Part shown: in pieces, positions 15,699 to 26,154 of the stretch
Numbering within the stretch: position 1 is the first letter of the stretch
Layout of the letters: each line of letters starts with the position of its first letter
DNA from: Nocardioides yefusunii
Lineage (GTDB): Bacteria > Actinomycetota > Actinomycetes > Propionibacteriales > Nocardioidaceae
Direction: 5' to 3'
Assembly: GCF_004014875.1 (NCBI RefSeq)
Contig: NZ_CP034929.1
Location: forward strand, 3,100,001 to 3,164,000
Length of the DNA: 64,000 nt
The notes under the pieces: model-generated
Database searches by the model: none
Told to the model about the DNA's origin: nothing
What the model saw: only the letters and a program-made list of their open reading frames with translations
Position numbers and translations under genes: made by a program

Positions 15699-16634
15699 GT
15701 GTCGTTGCAACGCATTGCTGCCCGAACCGTCGCCGCCGGGGTCCTGACGGGCGCCTCCGCGCTGGCCTACGGACTCTGGGAGGCGCGCCAGTACACGCTG
15801 CGCCACGTCGAGATCCCCGCGCTGCCACCCGGCCACGCGCCGTTGAAGGTGCTGCACCTCTCCGACATCCACATGACGCCCGGGCAGTCGAAGAAGCAGG
15901 CCTGGCTGCGGTCCCTGACCGCGCTGGAACCGGACCTCGTCATCGACACCGGCGACAACCTCGCCCACCGTGACGCCGTGCGTCCCACACTGGACGCGCT
16001 GGGGGACCTGCTCGACGTCCCGGGCGCCTACGTCCTGGGCTCCAACGACTACTACGACCCGGGCATGCGCAACCCGTTCGCCTACCTGGGCAAGGACCAC
16101 GGCCGTCGCCACATCGACCGCCCGTTCCTGGACTGGGAGGGCCTCAAACACGGCTTCGACTCCCGCGGCTGGCTCGACCTCACCAACACGTTCGGCGAAC
16201 TGACGATCAAGGGCACCCGGATCTCGTTCGCGGGCGTCGACGACCCCCACATCGGGCTCGACGACCTCGTCGCCGTCCAAGGGCCCGCGGACCCGTCCGC
16301 CGACCTGCGCCTCGGCGTCGTGCACGCGCCGTACCTGCGGGTGCTGGACCAGTTCGCCGCCGACGGCTACGACGCCGTGATCGCGGGCCACACCCACGGC
16401 GGCCAGGTGTGCCTACCGACGCTCGACGGCCGCGGCCGTGCCCTGACCACCAACTGCGACCTCGACCCCGAACGGGTCAAGGGGCTGCACCGCCACCCTG
16501 CCGACTCCTCCCCCGGCGATCCCGGCTCGGCGTGGATGCACGTCTCAGCGGGTCTGGGTGCGAACCCGTTCGTCCGGGTCCGGGTGGCCTGCCGTCCCGA
16601 AGCGACGCTACTGACCTTCGTCGCACGTCCCTGA
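15699..16634 (+). CDS. Membrane-anchored metallophosphoesterase
   Basis: A 311-residue calcineurin-like phosphoesterase with an N-terminal hydrophobic segment (about 5-25, VAAGVLTGASALAYGLW). The metal-binding motifs follow in order: LKVLHLSDIHMT (D-x-H), VIDTGDNL (GD), VLGSNDYY (in place of the usual GNHD, with the Asn-Asp kept) and VIAGHTHGGQVCLP (GHTHGGQ). This is the YkuE/YaeI branch, acting on envelope phosphate esters or UDP-diacylglucosamine-like substrates in other bacteria; its substrate here is unknown. Start is ambiguous: GTG 15699 is chosen since the residues before it are not typical, but GTG 15681 is possible. Homologues follow ponA2 in many actinobacteria. Confidence 0.9.
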   Translation: MSLQRIAARTVAAGVLTGASALAYGLWEARQYTLRHVEIPALPPGHAPLKVLHLSDIHMTPGQSKKQAWLRSLTALEPDLVIDTGDNLAHRDAVRPTLDALGDLLDVPGAYVLGSNDYYDPGMRNPFAYLGKDHGRRHIDRPFLDWEGLKHGFDSRGWLDLTNTFGELTIKGTRISFAGVDDPHIGLDDLVAVQGPADPSADLRLGVVHAPYLRVLDQFAADGYDAVIAGHTHGGQVCLPTLDGRGRALTTNCDLDPERVKGLHRHPADSSPGDPGSAWMHVSAGLGANPFVRVRVACRPEATLLTFVARP

Positions 16635-16746
16635 CCAGCCATGACGTAGGGCCTGAGATCCCGAACACGGACCCGATTTCCGCTCGGCCACCCCGCATGG
16701 GTATGGTTGTCTCGTTCGTGAGTCACTCCGGTGGCGAAACGAGCGG

Positions 16747-16821
16747 ACGGGCTGTGGCGCAGTTTGGTAGCGCGCCTCGTTCGGGACGAGGAGGCCGCAG
16801 GTTCAAATCCTGTCAGCCCGA
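16747..16821 (+). tRNA. tRNA-Pro (anticodon CGG)
   Basis: Acceptor stem CGGGCTG/CAGCCCG, D arm GCGC...GCGC, anticodon stem CCTCG/CGAGG with loop TTCGGGA (anticodon CGG at positions 34-36) and T arm CAGG-TTCAAAT-CCTG. CCA is not encoded. It reads CCG codons. A strong hairpin follows at 16841. Confidence 0.96.
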
Positions 16822-16840
16822 CAGCAAGCAAGAATTCCCG

Positions 16841-16871
16841 AACTCCCCGGATCCACTGGATCCGGGGAGTT
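16841..16871 (+). terminator. Terminator of tRNA-Pro
   Basis: AACTCCCCGGATCC and its exact complement around ACT, then TTCTGCATTT. Confidence 0.8.
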
Positions 16872-16898
16872 TCTGCATTTCAGGGGTCCCCCGCGTCC

Positions 16899-17014
16899 CC
16901 GGACGTCATAAGAATCCGGGCCCATGGGCCTTGATCTTTATGACGTCCCGCAGGGGCAACCCCGGGACGTCATAAAGATCAAGGGCTCCACCCCACGATT
17001 CCTATGACGTCCGG
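16899..17014. repeat. Nested double inverted repeat built on a GACGTCATA motif
   Basis: Two inverted repeats lie one inside the other in the gap between tRNA-Pro and asd. The outer arms (16899-16916 and 16997-17014) begin CCGGACGTCATA and match at 17 of 18 positions. The inner arms (16929-16950 and 16963-16984) are 22 bp and perfect, with GGGACGTCATAAAGATCAAG as the core of the second. All four arms carry ATGACGTC or its complement, so the motif appears four times in alternating orientation. No coding potential. Could be a complex terminator, a dispersed palindromic element or a binding-site array. Confidence 0.7.
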
Positions 17015-17061
17015 CGGGCAGCGGCGGGCGCTCTGAACGCGCCCAGGGCCCCGGAGAACGC

Positions 17062-17095
17062 CGAACGGCGGCCCTCCGAAGAGGACCGCCGTTCG
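17062..17095 (-). terminator. Terminator hairpin downstream of asd
   Basis: CGAACGGCGG pairs with CCGCCGTTCG; the stem continues inward with one mismatch to a CGAA loop. It lies 39 nt beyond the asd stop on the minus strand. Confidence 0.7.
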
Positions 17096-17133
17096 TACCA
17101 CGCTCAGCGGCCACAGCGCCGCACACGAGACGC

Positions 17134-19448
<2,315 letters not shown>

Positions 19449-19481
19449 GCGAGGTACCACCTGATCTGTATCGCTGGAGAC

Positions 19482-19502
19482 AGTCGACACGGCGTGTCGA
19501 CT
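19482..19502. promoter_or_regulatory. 10-1-10 perfect palindrome in the lysC upstream region
   Basis: AGTCGACACG-G-CGTGTCGACT, 34 nt before the lysC start. A TAGACT box lies just upstream (19514-19519, minus strand), so the palindrome covers the likely transcription start or early leader. It may be an operator or a leader hairpin. No lysine riboswitch or T-box was recognised. Confidence 0.5.
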
Positions 19503-19637
19503 CGACGGATGAAAGTCTAACCGGGCATGTTTTCTGGCCTTCGGCCGATCTCACCGGGCACGACGAGACGTCCACCACGTCACTTCTGTCACAGGAGTAT
19601 CGCGAGCACGCCTCGGGAATGTCACATCACGACGCAA

Positions 19638-19668
19638 GAGGCCCCGAACGTGTCACGTACGGGGCCTC
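19638..19668 (-). terminator. Terminator of the dnaX-ybaB-recR operon
   Basis: GAGGCCCCG pairs with CGGGGCCTC, with a further GTG/CAC pairing inside the loop, 40 nt after the recR stop. Confidence 0.75.
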
Positions 19669-19707
19669 GCGGGTGTCGTTCCAGGGTCAGGTCGCTGCCG
19701 TCGGCGC

Positions 19708-20316
19708 TCAGCCCTCGCTGCCGTCAGCAGAGCGACGTCCGGCGAACGCGCGACCGAGCGTCACCTCGTCGGCGTACTCCAGGTCGCCACCCACCGGGAG
19801 ACCGGAGGCCAGACGCGTGACCCGCAGGCCCAGCGGCGAGAGCATCCGGGTCAGGTAGGTCGCGGTGGCCTCGCCCTCGAGGTTGGGGTCGGTGGCCAGG
19901 ATGACCTCGGTGACCGAGCCGTCGGCCAGACGCATCATCAGTTCCCGCACGTGCAGCTGCTCGGGACCCACGCCGTCAATCGGGGAGATCGCTCCGCCGA
20001 GCACGTGGTAGCGGCCCTTGAACTCACGGGTGCGTTCGATCGCGACGACGTCCTTGTACTCCTCGACGACGCACAGCACGCTCGGGTCGCGACGCGGGTC
20101 ACGGCAGATGCGGCACTGGGCGTCCTCGGAGACGTTGAAGCAGATCGTGCAGAACTTCACCTTCTGCTTCACGACCGTGAGGACGTCGGCGAGGCGCTGC
20201 ACCTCCTCCGGTTCGGCCTGGAGGATGTGGAAAGCGATGCGCTGGGCGCTCTTGGGCCCGACGCCGGGGAGCCGACCGAGTTCGTCGATCAGGTCCTGGA
20301 CGACACCTTCGTACAA
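19708..20316 (-). CDS. recR: Recombination mediator RecR
   Basis: A 202-residue RecFOR-pathway protein that helps load RecA onto SSB-coated gaps. Helix-hairpin-helix region ([24 protein letters not shown]), a zinc finger with four Cys ([16 protein letters not shown]), and a TOPRIM domain ([17 protein letters not shown]...[16 protein letters not shown]) with the RecR C-terminal [18 protein letters not shown]. The chosen start is a TTG at 20316 giving [14 protein letters not shown], the conserved N-terminus, because no ATG/GTG is near; it lies 4 nt after the ybaB stop. In-frame codons further upstream belong to ybaB. Family length matches (about 199-203). Confidence 0.95.
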   Translation of the reverse strand: MYEGVVQDLIDELGRLPGVGPKSAQRIAFHILQAEPEEVQRLADVLTVVKQKVKFCTICFNVSEDAQCRICRDPRRDPSVLCVVEEYKDVVAIERTREFKGRYHVLGGAISPIDGVGPEQLHVRELMMRLADGSVTEVILATDPNLEGEATATYLTRMLSPLGLRVTRLASGLPVGGDLEYADEVTLGRAFAGRRSADGSEG

Positions 20317-20320
20317 GACG

Positions 20321-20671
20321 TCAGCCCAGTCCGGGGATGCCGCCGGCCATCGGGCCGAGGGAGGCCTGGGCCTCGACGTCGGCCTTGGCCTTCGCGTCGC
20401 GGTAGGCGGCGACGACGAGGTCGCCGAGGACCTCGAGGTCGTCGGCCGAGGTGCCGTCGAACGCACCGGGGGCGATGGTGACGCCGGTGAGCTCACCGGA
20501 ACCTGCGATCTCGACGGTCACCTGACCGCCAGCGGCACCGGTGAACCGAGCAGCCTGCAGCTTCTCGTGCGCGTCGGTGAGCTGTGCCTGCATCTCCTGG
20601 GCCTGGGCCAGCAGGGCGTTCATGTCGAAGCCGCCTGCGCCGCCGAGTGCCTCGAACGGGTTCTGGGACAT
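20321..20671 (-). CDS. ybaB: YbaB/EbfC family nucleoid-associated protein
   Basis: A 116-residue DNA-binding tweezer-like dimer protein. N-terminal [24 protein letters not shown] helix, then strands [26 protein letters not shown], then [26 protein letters not shown], all standard. The C-terminus is Gly/Pro/Met-rich ([11 protein letters not shown]). Between dnaX and recR as in most bacteria; the recR start follows 4 nt after its stop, so translation is coupled. Thought to shape the nucleoid and expression of nearby repair genes. Confidence 0.95.
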   Translation of the reverse strand: MSQNPFEALGGAGGFDMNALLAQAQEMQAQLTDAHEKLQAARFTGAAGGQVTVEIAGSGELTGVTIAPGAFDGTSADDLEVLGDLVVAAYRDAKAKADVEAQASLGPMAGGIPGLG

Positions 20672-20743
20672 GGGTTCCTCCGGTTGAGGTGGGATGGGTG
20701 GGACGTGCGGGGGGACGCGGGACGCGGGTGCGTCCCGGCCGGG

Positions 20744-23074
20744 TCAGGAGTGCGGGATCTCGTCGATCACGCGGGCGCCGAGCGTGCGCTTGAGCAGCTC
20801 GGTGGAGTCCATGCCGGACTCGTCGACCTTCACATCGTCGAGGCTGACCGCGGCGTCGGCGAGGGCACTGTCGTCCTCGGCCTGCGCCGGCATGTCGCCG
20901 GTGCGAGTCTGTTGGATCGCCTCACGGGCACGTTCGAGCGCACCGCGACCGCCCGGCTGTGCCTGCTGGGGGGCCTGCTGGGGAGCGGCAGCCGTGGGCT
21001 GGCCGTAGCCGGACGGCGGACCGGAGTCGTAGGGGTCCTCCGGCGGGGGCGCGGCGTCCCAGTCCGGCGGCGGGACGTCGTTGAACGGCGGGGCCCAGTC
21101 CGGTGCGTGCGCCTGGGCGGGCGCCGGCGCTGCCGCCTGGGGTGCCGCCTGAGGTGCTGCCTGAGGTGCTGCCTGAGGTGCCTGCTGCTGGACCGGAGCC
21201 TGCTGCACCGGGGCGGGAGCCTGCTGCACCGGAGCGGGAGCTTGCTGCTGGACGACGGGCGTCACAGCCTGCTGCACGACGGTGTGGCTCGCTGCCGCAG
21301 AACCCGGCGGCGTGGCGCCGTTGTCGACGACGCACTCGATCTTCCACTCCACACCGGCGACGTCGATCGCGCACTGGCGCAGGATCTCGTCGTTGCCGCC
21401 CTTCACGAAGGACTCACGCGCACCGGCGTTGTTGAACCCGACCGTGACGGTGTTGCCGTCGACGCTGCTGACCTGCGCGTTGGCGGTCAGCAGCATCCAG
21501 GCCAGACGACGACGCGACTTCGTGGCGTCGACGACGGCGGGCCACAGACGTCGCACGTCACCCAGCGTGAGCGAGGCCCTCGGTGCCGACGCGGCGGCTT
21601 CCTGCGCCTGAACAGCGGCGGGCGCCGGGGCTGCGGCCCGCGGACGTCCCCACCCCTCGGGCTCGGCAGCCGGGCTGGGAGCCTGCTGAACCGGCGCGGG
21701 TGCCTGCTGGACCGGCGCCTGGGCCACGGGAGCAACGGGCGCCTGAGCGACCGGAGCAGGAGCCTGCTGGACGGGAGCCTGGACGGCCGGTGCCGGCGTC
21801 GCAGCAACCGGTGCAGGGGCGACCGGGGCAGGGGCGACCGGGGCAGGGGCGACCGGAGAAGGGGCAGGGGCAACAGCGGGCGCGGATGCCATCGGCATCC
21901 CACCGCCCATCGCCTGACGCTTCTCGACACGGTCGAGGCGGGCCTGGACGCCGTCGGAGCTGTGGTCGGCGGCCGGCAGCAGCACCCGAGCGCAGATGAG
22001 TTCGAGGAGCAGGCGCGGCGAGACCGCACCCTTCATGTCCATCAGACCCGACGCGAGCAGATCAGCTGCCCGCGACAGGTCGGCCTTGCCGAAGCCGGAT
22101 GCCTGCGCGACGAGGCGCTCGCCCTGGTCCTGGGGGCAGTCGATCAGTCCGGTGAACGGAGCGTCTGGCACAGCGGCCACGACGACGAGGTCGCGGAGGC
22201 GGCGGAGCAGGTCCTCGGCGAAACGGCGCGGGTCCTGACCGGACTCGATGACCTTGTCGACGACGCGGAAGACCGCGTTGCCGTCGGAGGCGGCGAACGC
22301 GTCGACGATCTCGTCGAGCAGGGCGTCAGGCGTGAAGCCCAGGAGCGCGACGGCCAGTGCATGGGTGACGCCGTCAGGGCCGGAGCCGCCGATCAGCTGG
22401 TCGAGCACCGACAGGGTGTCTCGGGCCGAACCAGCACCGGCACGCACGACGAGCGGCACGGCAGCAGGCTCGATCGCGACGCCTTCACGGCCGCAGAGCT
22501 CGGCGACGTAGTCCGAGAGCATCCGGGGCGGGATCAGCCGGAACGGGTAGTGGTGGGTGCGCGAGCGGATGGTCGGGATGACCTTCTCCGGCTCGGTGGT
22601 CGCAAAGATGAAGCGGAGGTGCGGCGGGGGCTCCTCGACCAGCTTCAGCAGCGCGTTGAAGCCCTGGTTGGTCACCATGTGCGCTTCGTCGATGATGTAG
22701 ATCTTGTAGCGGTCCCGGACGGGCGCGAAGTACGCCTTCTCGCGCAGGTCACGGGCGTCGTCCACACCACCGTGCGAGGCGGCGTCGATCTCGATGACGT
22801 CGATCGATCCGCGGCCGCCGGTCGCGAGGTCGACGCAGGAGTCGCAGACACCGCACGGCTCTGCCGTCGGGGCCTGGGCGCAGTTCAGCGTGCGGGCAAG
22901 GATGCGTGCCGACGTCGTCTTGCCACAGCCGCGCGGGCCGGAGAACAAGTAGGCATGGTTGACCCGGTCGTTCGCCAAGGCGTTGCGCAGCGGGTCGGTG
23001 ACGTGGTCCTGGCCGATGACCTGGGAGAACGTCTCCGGGCGATAGCGCCGGTAGAGAGCGAGGGGTGAGTCCAC
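20744..23074 (-). CDS. dnaX: DNA polymerase III subunit gamma/tau
   Basis: A 776-residue clamp-loader subunit. N-terminal AAA+ domain: YRRYRPETFSQVIGQ, Walker A GPRGCGKT (46-53), zinc-binding Cys65/74/77/80, IYIIDEAHMV (Walker B), then GAGSARDTLSVLDQL (sensor/arginine-finger SRC-like). The middle domain III is followed by two long low-complexity Ala/Pro/Gln/Val segments (about 400-480 and 620-690) that flank a tau-like domain (LGDVRRLWPAVVDATKSRRRLAWML...). DNA repeats underlie those linkers. No A-rich slippery heptamer was seen, so a gamma form by frameshifting is not suggested. GTG start at 23074. Heads dnaX-ybaB-recR, with the SRP RNA gene just upstream. Confidence 0.96.
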   Translation of the reverse strand: MDSPLALYRRYRPETFSQVIGQDHVTDPLRNALANDRVNHAYLFSGPRGCGKTTSARILARTLNCAQAPTAEPCGVCDSCVDLATGGRGSIDVIEIDAASHGGVDDARDLREKAYFAPVRDRYKIYIIDEAHMVTNQGFNALLKLVEEPPPHLRFIFATTEPEKVIPTIRSRTHHYPFRLIPPRMLSDYVAELCGREGVAIEPAAVPLVVRAGAGSARDTLSVLDQLIGGSGPDGVTHALAVALLGFTPDALLDEIVDAFAASDGNAVFRVVDKVIESGQDPRRFAEDLLRRLRDLVVVAAVPDAPFTGLIDCPQDQGERLVAQASGFGKADLSRAADLLASGLMDMKGAVSPRLLLELICARVLLPAADHSSDGVQARLDRVEKRQAMGGGMPMASAPAVAPAPSPVAPAPVAPAPVAPAPVAATPAPAVQAPVQQAPAPVAQAPVAPVAQAPVQQAPAPVQQAPSPAAEPEGWGRPRAAAPAPAAVQAQEAAASAPRASLTLGDVRRLWPAVVDATKSRRRLAWMLLTANAQVSSVDGNTVTVGFNNAGARESFVKGGNDEILRQCAIDVAGVEWKIECVVDNGATPPGSAAASHTVVQQAVTPVVQQQAPAPVQQAPAPVQQAPVQQQAPQAAPQAAPQAAPQAAAPAPAQAHAPDWAPPFNDVPPPDWDAAPPPEDPYDSGPPSGYGQPTAAAPQQAPQQAQPGGRGALERAREAIQQTRTGDMPAQAEDDSALADAAVSLDDVKVDESGMDSTELLKRTLGARVIDEIPHS
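21131..21182 (-). repeat. 12-bp coding tandem repeat in dnaX
   Basis: About four copies of a GCTGCCTGAGGT-type unit that encode the AAPQ repeats of the C-terminal linker. Confidence 0.8.
21811..21855 (-). repeat. 15-bp coding tandem repeat in dnaX
   Basis: Three copies of GGGCAGGGGCGACCG (the first with one change), encoding the VAPAP repeats of the linker. Confidence 0.85.
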
Positions 23075-23156
23075 GCCTGAACCCTAACCACCAGCACCGA
23101 CAACCACCCACCTGATCGGCGCGCAGACGCGGGGAAGGTGTCAGGAAATGCAAAGG

Positions 23157-23239
23157 CCCCCCGTGCACCCGGTAGAGCCCACCTGCCCTTGCTGCCTTCC
23201 GGCCCTGGGGGATTCAGTGAGATACCGCCGCACGGGGGG
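23157..23239 (-). ncRNA. ffs: Signal recognition particle RNA (4.5S, small bacterial type)
   Basis: On the minus strand the domain-IV signature GGGCCGGAAGGCAGCAAGGGCAGG (given here as GCCGGAAGGCAGCAAGGGC) forms the GGAA tetraloop and symmetric internal loop that bind Ffh. The flanking sequence closes through the outer stem CCCCCCGTGC/GCACGGGGGG. Size (about 83 nt in the core hairpin) fits the small SRP RNA without an Alu domain. Location directly upstream of dnaX is a widespread bacterial arrangement. The mature ends may extend a few nt. Confidence 0.92.
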
Positions 23240-23438
23240 TTGCGTGAAGCATAGGTCAGGGGTGGGGGCAGCGACAAAGCGAGTCACCGATCGGGACGAA
23301 CGGTTCTTCTGACGCCCCTCCCCGGCGAGGCTCCCCAGCGTCCACCAAGGCCCTGGAACCGGCACTGGACGACTCGGGATCACTCGACCAAGGGGGGTGG
23401 ATTTCCGTCGACGGCACCCTTTGGGTAACGTTCTTCTC

Positions 23439-23526
23439 GGAGGTATCGCCTAGTGGCCTATGGCGCTCGGTTGGAAACCGTGTTGGGTGAAAGCCCTCGA
23501 GGGTTCGAATCCCTCTACCTCCGCCA
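23439..23526 (+). tRNA. tRNA-Ser (anticodon GGA)
   Basis: Class II tRNA with acceptor stem GGAGGTA/TACCTCC and CCA encoded. Anticodon loop TTGGAAA gives GGA. The long variable arm is GTTGGGTGAAAGCCCTC, and the T arm is GAGGG-TTCGAAT-CCCTC. One T-T mismatch in the anticodon stem (CTCGG/CCGTG). Reads TCC/TCT codons. Confidence 0.95.
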
Positions 23527-23533
23527 TGTGAGG

Positions 23534-23563
23534 CTGAAGGCCCCGGTTCGCCGGGGCCTTCAG
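23534..23563 (+). terminator. Terminator of tRNA-Ser(GGA)
   Basis: CTGAAGGCCCCGG and its complement around a TTCG tetraloop, followed by TCATTTC. Confidence 0.85.
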
Positions 23564-23607
23564 TCATTTCACGACGCGGAACGCTCAGAGCCAGTCAGGC
23601 CGAGCAG

Positions 23608-23835
23608 TCACCGGAACCGTGCTCGCATCCAGTCGAGCCCGGCGTCTCCCCACAGCACCACCGCAACCACGACGAGTGCCAGCAGTGGACCGGCGATCCA
23701 ACCCGACCGGCTCAACGGCGTGGCGTCCACACCGGCGTCGGGCGAGGCGAAGAGCGTCGAGACCACCTGCGCGCGCACCCAGCGCGACGCCGCGACCAGG
23801 TCCGACGACGACGCCCCGCTCCCAGGTCCCGTCAC
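23608..23835 (-). CDS. Small membrane protein at the end of the type VII secretion operon (75 aa)
   Basis: Short protein with one transmembrane helix near the C-terminus (SGWIAGPLLALVVVAVVLWG, about 48-66) and a short DWMRARFR tail. The GTG start at 23835 overlaps the eccD stop in a GTGA, so the gene is coupled to eccD; reading frames that extend further upstream only lie inside eccD. No family recognised. Position suggests a small accessory subunit of the secretion complex or a protein dependent on the same operon, but that is inference. Not a recognisable EccB, EccE or MycP. Confidence 0.6.
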   Translation of the reverse strand: MTGPGSGASSSDLVAASRWVRAQVVSTLFASPDAGVDATPLSRSGWIAGPLLALVVVAVVLWGDAGLDWMRARFR

Positions 23836-25244
23836 CGCGGCCACCTTGGCAACAGCCCACTGCTGAGCAGCCACAACGACGGCAGGGCGAGGCGCAGCAG
23901 CCGCTCACCGATCGCCACCGGACGGCGGGACCAGCCGCTCGACCAGACGGTCGCGAGCCAGGACCCCGCCAACGCCAGTCCAGCCACGACCGTCATCGCC
24001 GTCGTCGTCAGTCCTGTCGCCCCCACGGCGCACCACTGCACCACGCCCCAGAGCACGAGGACGCCGACTCCGACGAGCCCCCAGCGGTGCCTCACCTGCA
24101 GTCGTTCCCCCCGCGTACGGGCCCACAGCAGCAGGACGACGCTGCCCCAGACGCCCACTCCGACAGCGCCTCGCGTCATCCAGATCGGAGTCACGCAGGC
24201 GATGAGGAGCATCACGGCGACGTCGAGCGCGAGGACGCAGCGCACAGCGCTGTCGATCCGCACGGACAGTTCGGCCATCTGCACCGGACGCGGATCCTCC
24301 GGCGCTCCTCGCACCGCGACCGCCTGTACCAACGCCGAGACCAACGGGGCGACGGCAAGCACGCACAGCACGACCACCGCCGAGAGCGCGTCGGCCCAGC
24401 CCAGCGACACTCCGCCCACCTCGAGGCGTCCCGCGGCGGCCGCGCTGCCGGAGACAACCAGCACCACGGCTGGCACGAGCGCCCACTCCCGACGTCCGGC
24501 CTCTGCCCACGACAGCACCAGCACGCTGAGCGCACCTCCCACCGCTGCCCCGCACCAGCCGGCGACGACCGGGTCTCCCCCGGCCCGCAGCGCCCACGTC
24601 CATCCCCAGAGCAGTCCGGCGACCGGGGCGAAGACGAGGTGCAGCACCAGTGCCACTGCCGTGTCGCCGGCCTCTTTCCCGCCGCCCGTGGGCTCCTCCC
24701 GCCTGCGCAGGAGCACCGCGGCAACGACGGCGACCGTCAGCGCCGCCAGGGCCCCGAGAACTCCGCCCCCGCCCCCGGCTCCGGCGACGAGGACCAGCGC
24801 CAGCACAAGTCCCAGGGCTGTCGTCGCGGCGCGCGCGGCCGTGCGCCGGACCCGGTCGTCCACCTGGACGTGACGTCGTTCGACGACGTCGGCGACTGCG
24901 CCGACCAGGTCGTGGTGCAACGTCAGCGGGATCGGGGCGTGGGCGGCGTCGAGCACCAGCAGCGCCCCGTCGCGGACGTCCTGCTCGGCCAGGGTGGCGT
25001 CGGGCCGGAGCCGCTGTCCGCCCACCTCGACGAGCGTGACGTCGGCGCCCATCTCAGCGCCCACGTCACCGCCCAGATCACCGGTGACGTCGGCCCCGGC
25101 CCGGCGCGCCAGGGCCACGAGGTCGGGGATGACCTCGAGCAGTGGGAGGTGTGCGGGGACCGCGAGGTCGAGACGCAGGTGGCCCGCGAGGAGGGCCACC
25201 TGCGTCTGCGTCCCGGCGGTCTCAGCTGAAGCGGGCTGCGCCAC
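23832..25244 (-). CDS. eccD: Type VII secretion integral membrane protein EccD
   Basis: About 470 residues. The N-terminal ubiquitin-like (YukD) domain at about 15-105 (VALLAGHLRLDLAVPAHLPLLEVIPDLV...TLAEQDVRDGALLVL) is followed by about 11 transmembrane segments from about 140 to the end. This is the EccD architecture: a channel/scaffold subunit of the ESX membrane complex. The segment PIPLTLHHDLVGAVADVVERRHVQVDDRVRRTAAR between the two parts is cytosolic. Start uncertain: GTG 25244 (chosen; 23-nt overlap with the WXG100 gene) or ATG 25271 (50-nt overlap). Reads in one operon with the WXG100 genes upstream and a small membrane protein downstream. Confidence 0.85.
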   Translation of the reverse strand: MAQPASAETAGTQTQVALLAGHLRLDLAVPAHLPLLEVIPDLVALARRAGADVTGDLGGDVGAEMGADVTLVEVGGQRLRPDATLAEQDVRDGALLVLDAAHAPIPLTLHHDLVGAVADVVERRHVQVDDRVRRTAARAATTALGLVLALVLVAGAGGGGGVLGALAALTVAVVAAVLLRRREEPTGGGKEAGDTAVALVLHLVFAPVAGLLWGWTWALRAGGDPVVAGWCGAAVGGALSVLVLSWAEAGRREWALVPAVVLVVSGSAAAAGRLEVGGVSLGWADALSAVVVLCVLAVAPLVSALVQAVAVRGAPEDPRPVQMAELSVRIDSAVRCVLALDVAVMLLIACVTPIWMTRGAVGVGVWGSVVLLLWARTRGERLQVRHRWGLVGVGVLVLWGVVQWCAVGATGLTTTAMTVVAGLALAGSWLATVWSSGWSRRPVAIGERLLRLALPSLWLLSSGLLPRWPR

Positions 25245-25515
25245 GTCGGTCCGCCGCACGGAAGGCGTCATTGGAGTCGGCCACGGCCAGCGAGACGTCG
25301 CTCAGGAGGGTGACCATCTCGGCGAGGGCCTGGTCCCAGGTGCGCTTGGCGGTCGCGTAGGACTCGCGTGCCTCACCGCTCCACTGTTCGGCGAGGGGCG
25401 CCAGCTGGCTCTCCAGTTCGTCGAGTCGGGAGCGGATCTTGCGGGCGGCCGACCCGAGGTCGGCGCTGGCCTGGTCGAGGCTGCCGTGGTCGACCATGAT
25501 TCCGTCGAAACTCAT
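25222..25515 (-). CDS. WXG100 family type VII secretion substrate (Esx-like) 2
   Basis: A 97-residue helical-hairpin protein. The central turn motif is Trp-Ser-Gly in LAPLAEQWSGEARESYATAK, with the helix-turn-helix of WXG100 proteins on both sides (DQASADLGSAARKIRSRLDELES before, WDQALAEMVTLLSDVSLAVADS after). The C-terminal tail is NDAFRAADRRGAARFS. ATG 25515 with AAGGAG 7 nt upstream. Probably forms a heterodimer with the preceding WXG100 protein and is exported by the EccC/EccD machine. Confidence 0.9.
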   Translation of the reverse strand: MSFDGIMVDHGSLDQASADLGSAARKIRSRLDELESQLAPLAEQWSGEARESYATAKRTWDQALAEMVTLLSDVSLAVADSNDAFRAADRRGAARFS

Positions 25516-25526
25516 GCTGTTCTCCT

Positions 25527-25856
25527 TCATCCGAGGCGGGCGAGCAGGCGCTGGGAGACCTCCGCGCGCGCTGCGTCGGTGGCCAGGTTGTCGCGGTCGG
25601 TCTGGGTGAGGGACTCGGCGAAGTCGTCGAGGGCACTCACGAGGCGGTTCTGCTTCTGCTGCCAGGTCTGGTGGACCTGGTGGAAGGCGCGGGCGCCTTC
25701 GCCGGCCCAGCGGCTGCCGATGCCTTCGATCTGGCTGCCGAGGGTGGTGCAGAGGCTGGTGACGTCGGCGCGGGCCGACTCGACGTGCTGGGTGGCGGTG
25801 GCCAGCGCCCCTGCTGTGGCGCTGACCTGGTTCGCGGACCGGCTGGCGTCGCTCAT
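25527..25856 (-). CDS. WXG100 family type VII secretion substrate (Esx-like) 1
   Basis: A 109-residue WXG100 protein: helix QVSATAGALATATQHVESARADVTSL, turn motif Trp-Ala-Gly in GIGSRWAGEGARAFHQVHQTWQQ, second helix QNRLVSALDDFAESLTQTDRDN and a longer C-terminal tail ending RLLARLG. ATG 25856 with AAGGAG 7 nt upstream; in-frame codons upstream run into the divergent promoter region. Stop lies 11 nt before the next Esx gene. Likely heterodimer partner of that protein. Confidence 0.9.
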   Translation of the reverse strand: MSDASRSANQVSATAGALATATQHVESARADVTSLCTTLGSQIEGIGSRWAGEGARAFHQVHQTWQQKQNRLVSALDDFAESLTQTDRDNLATDAARAEVSQRLLARLG

Positions 25857-26154
25857 CTTCACTCTCCTTCGCCGCCTGCTGCGGCTGTCGTGGTGCACGT
25901 GAGGTGTGTCCCGCGTCGGGGCACGACGCCCACTCTGGAGCGGCGGGACGGACTCGTGGGGCGCGCGGCGTGGGGTCGCCGGAATCTGTGGAGAACCGCG
26001 AGCAGATCCGGCCACGAGTTGTGCACAGGACTGCGTCGCACGGCCTCCGCGAGGCTCGTCCACAGGTCTCCCGCCGACCTCCACACTCCACGACAGCACC
26101 GCCGTACGGTCACGTCCGCCTGCTCCTTTCCGCAGGTCAGGAGAGGAGACACCC
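25857..26154. other. Divergent promoter region of the type VII locus
   Basis: About 300 nt between the Esx genes and eccC. No coding character and no recognised operator; it must hold both promoters. Confidence 0.5.

Noticed and set aside
19449-19490. ATG at 19490 as lysC start
   Set aside because: The 14 extra residues are not of conserved type; the GTG at 19448 gives the standard aspartokinase N-terminus with a ribosome-binding site.
19449-19707. Lysine riboswitch or T-box ahead of lysC
   Set aside because: The gap is only about 260 nt, already holds the recR terminator and a palindrome, and shows none of the expected conserved elements.
21131-21855. CRISPR-like repeats
   Set aside because: Repeats are in frame, without unique spacers, and encode the low-complexity linkers of DnaX.
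20018-23068. A 1016-codon open frame antisense to dnaX
   Set aside because: Composition is Arg/Gly-rich with no motifs; dnaX, ybaB and recR on the other strand explain the region fully.
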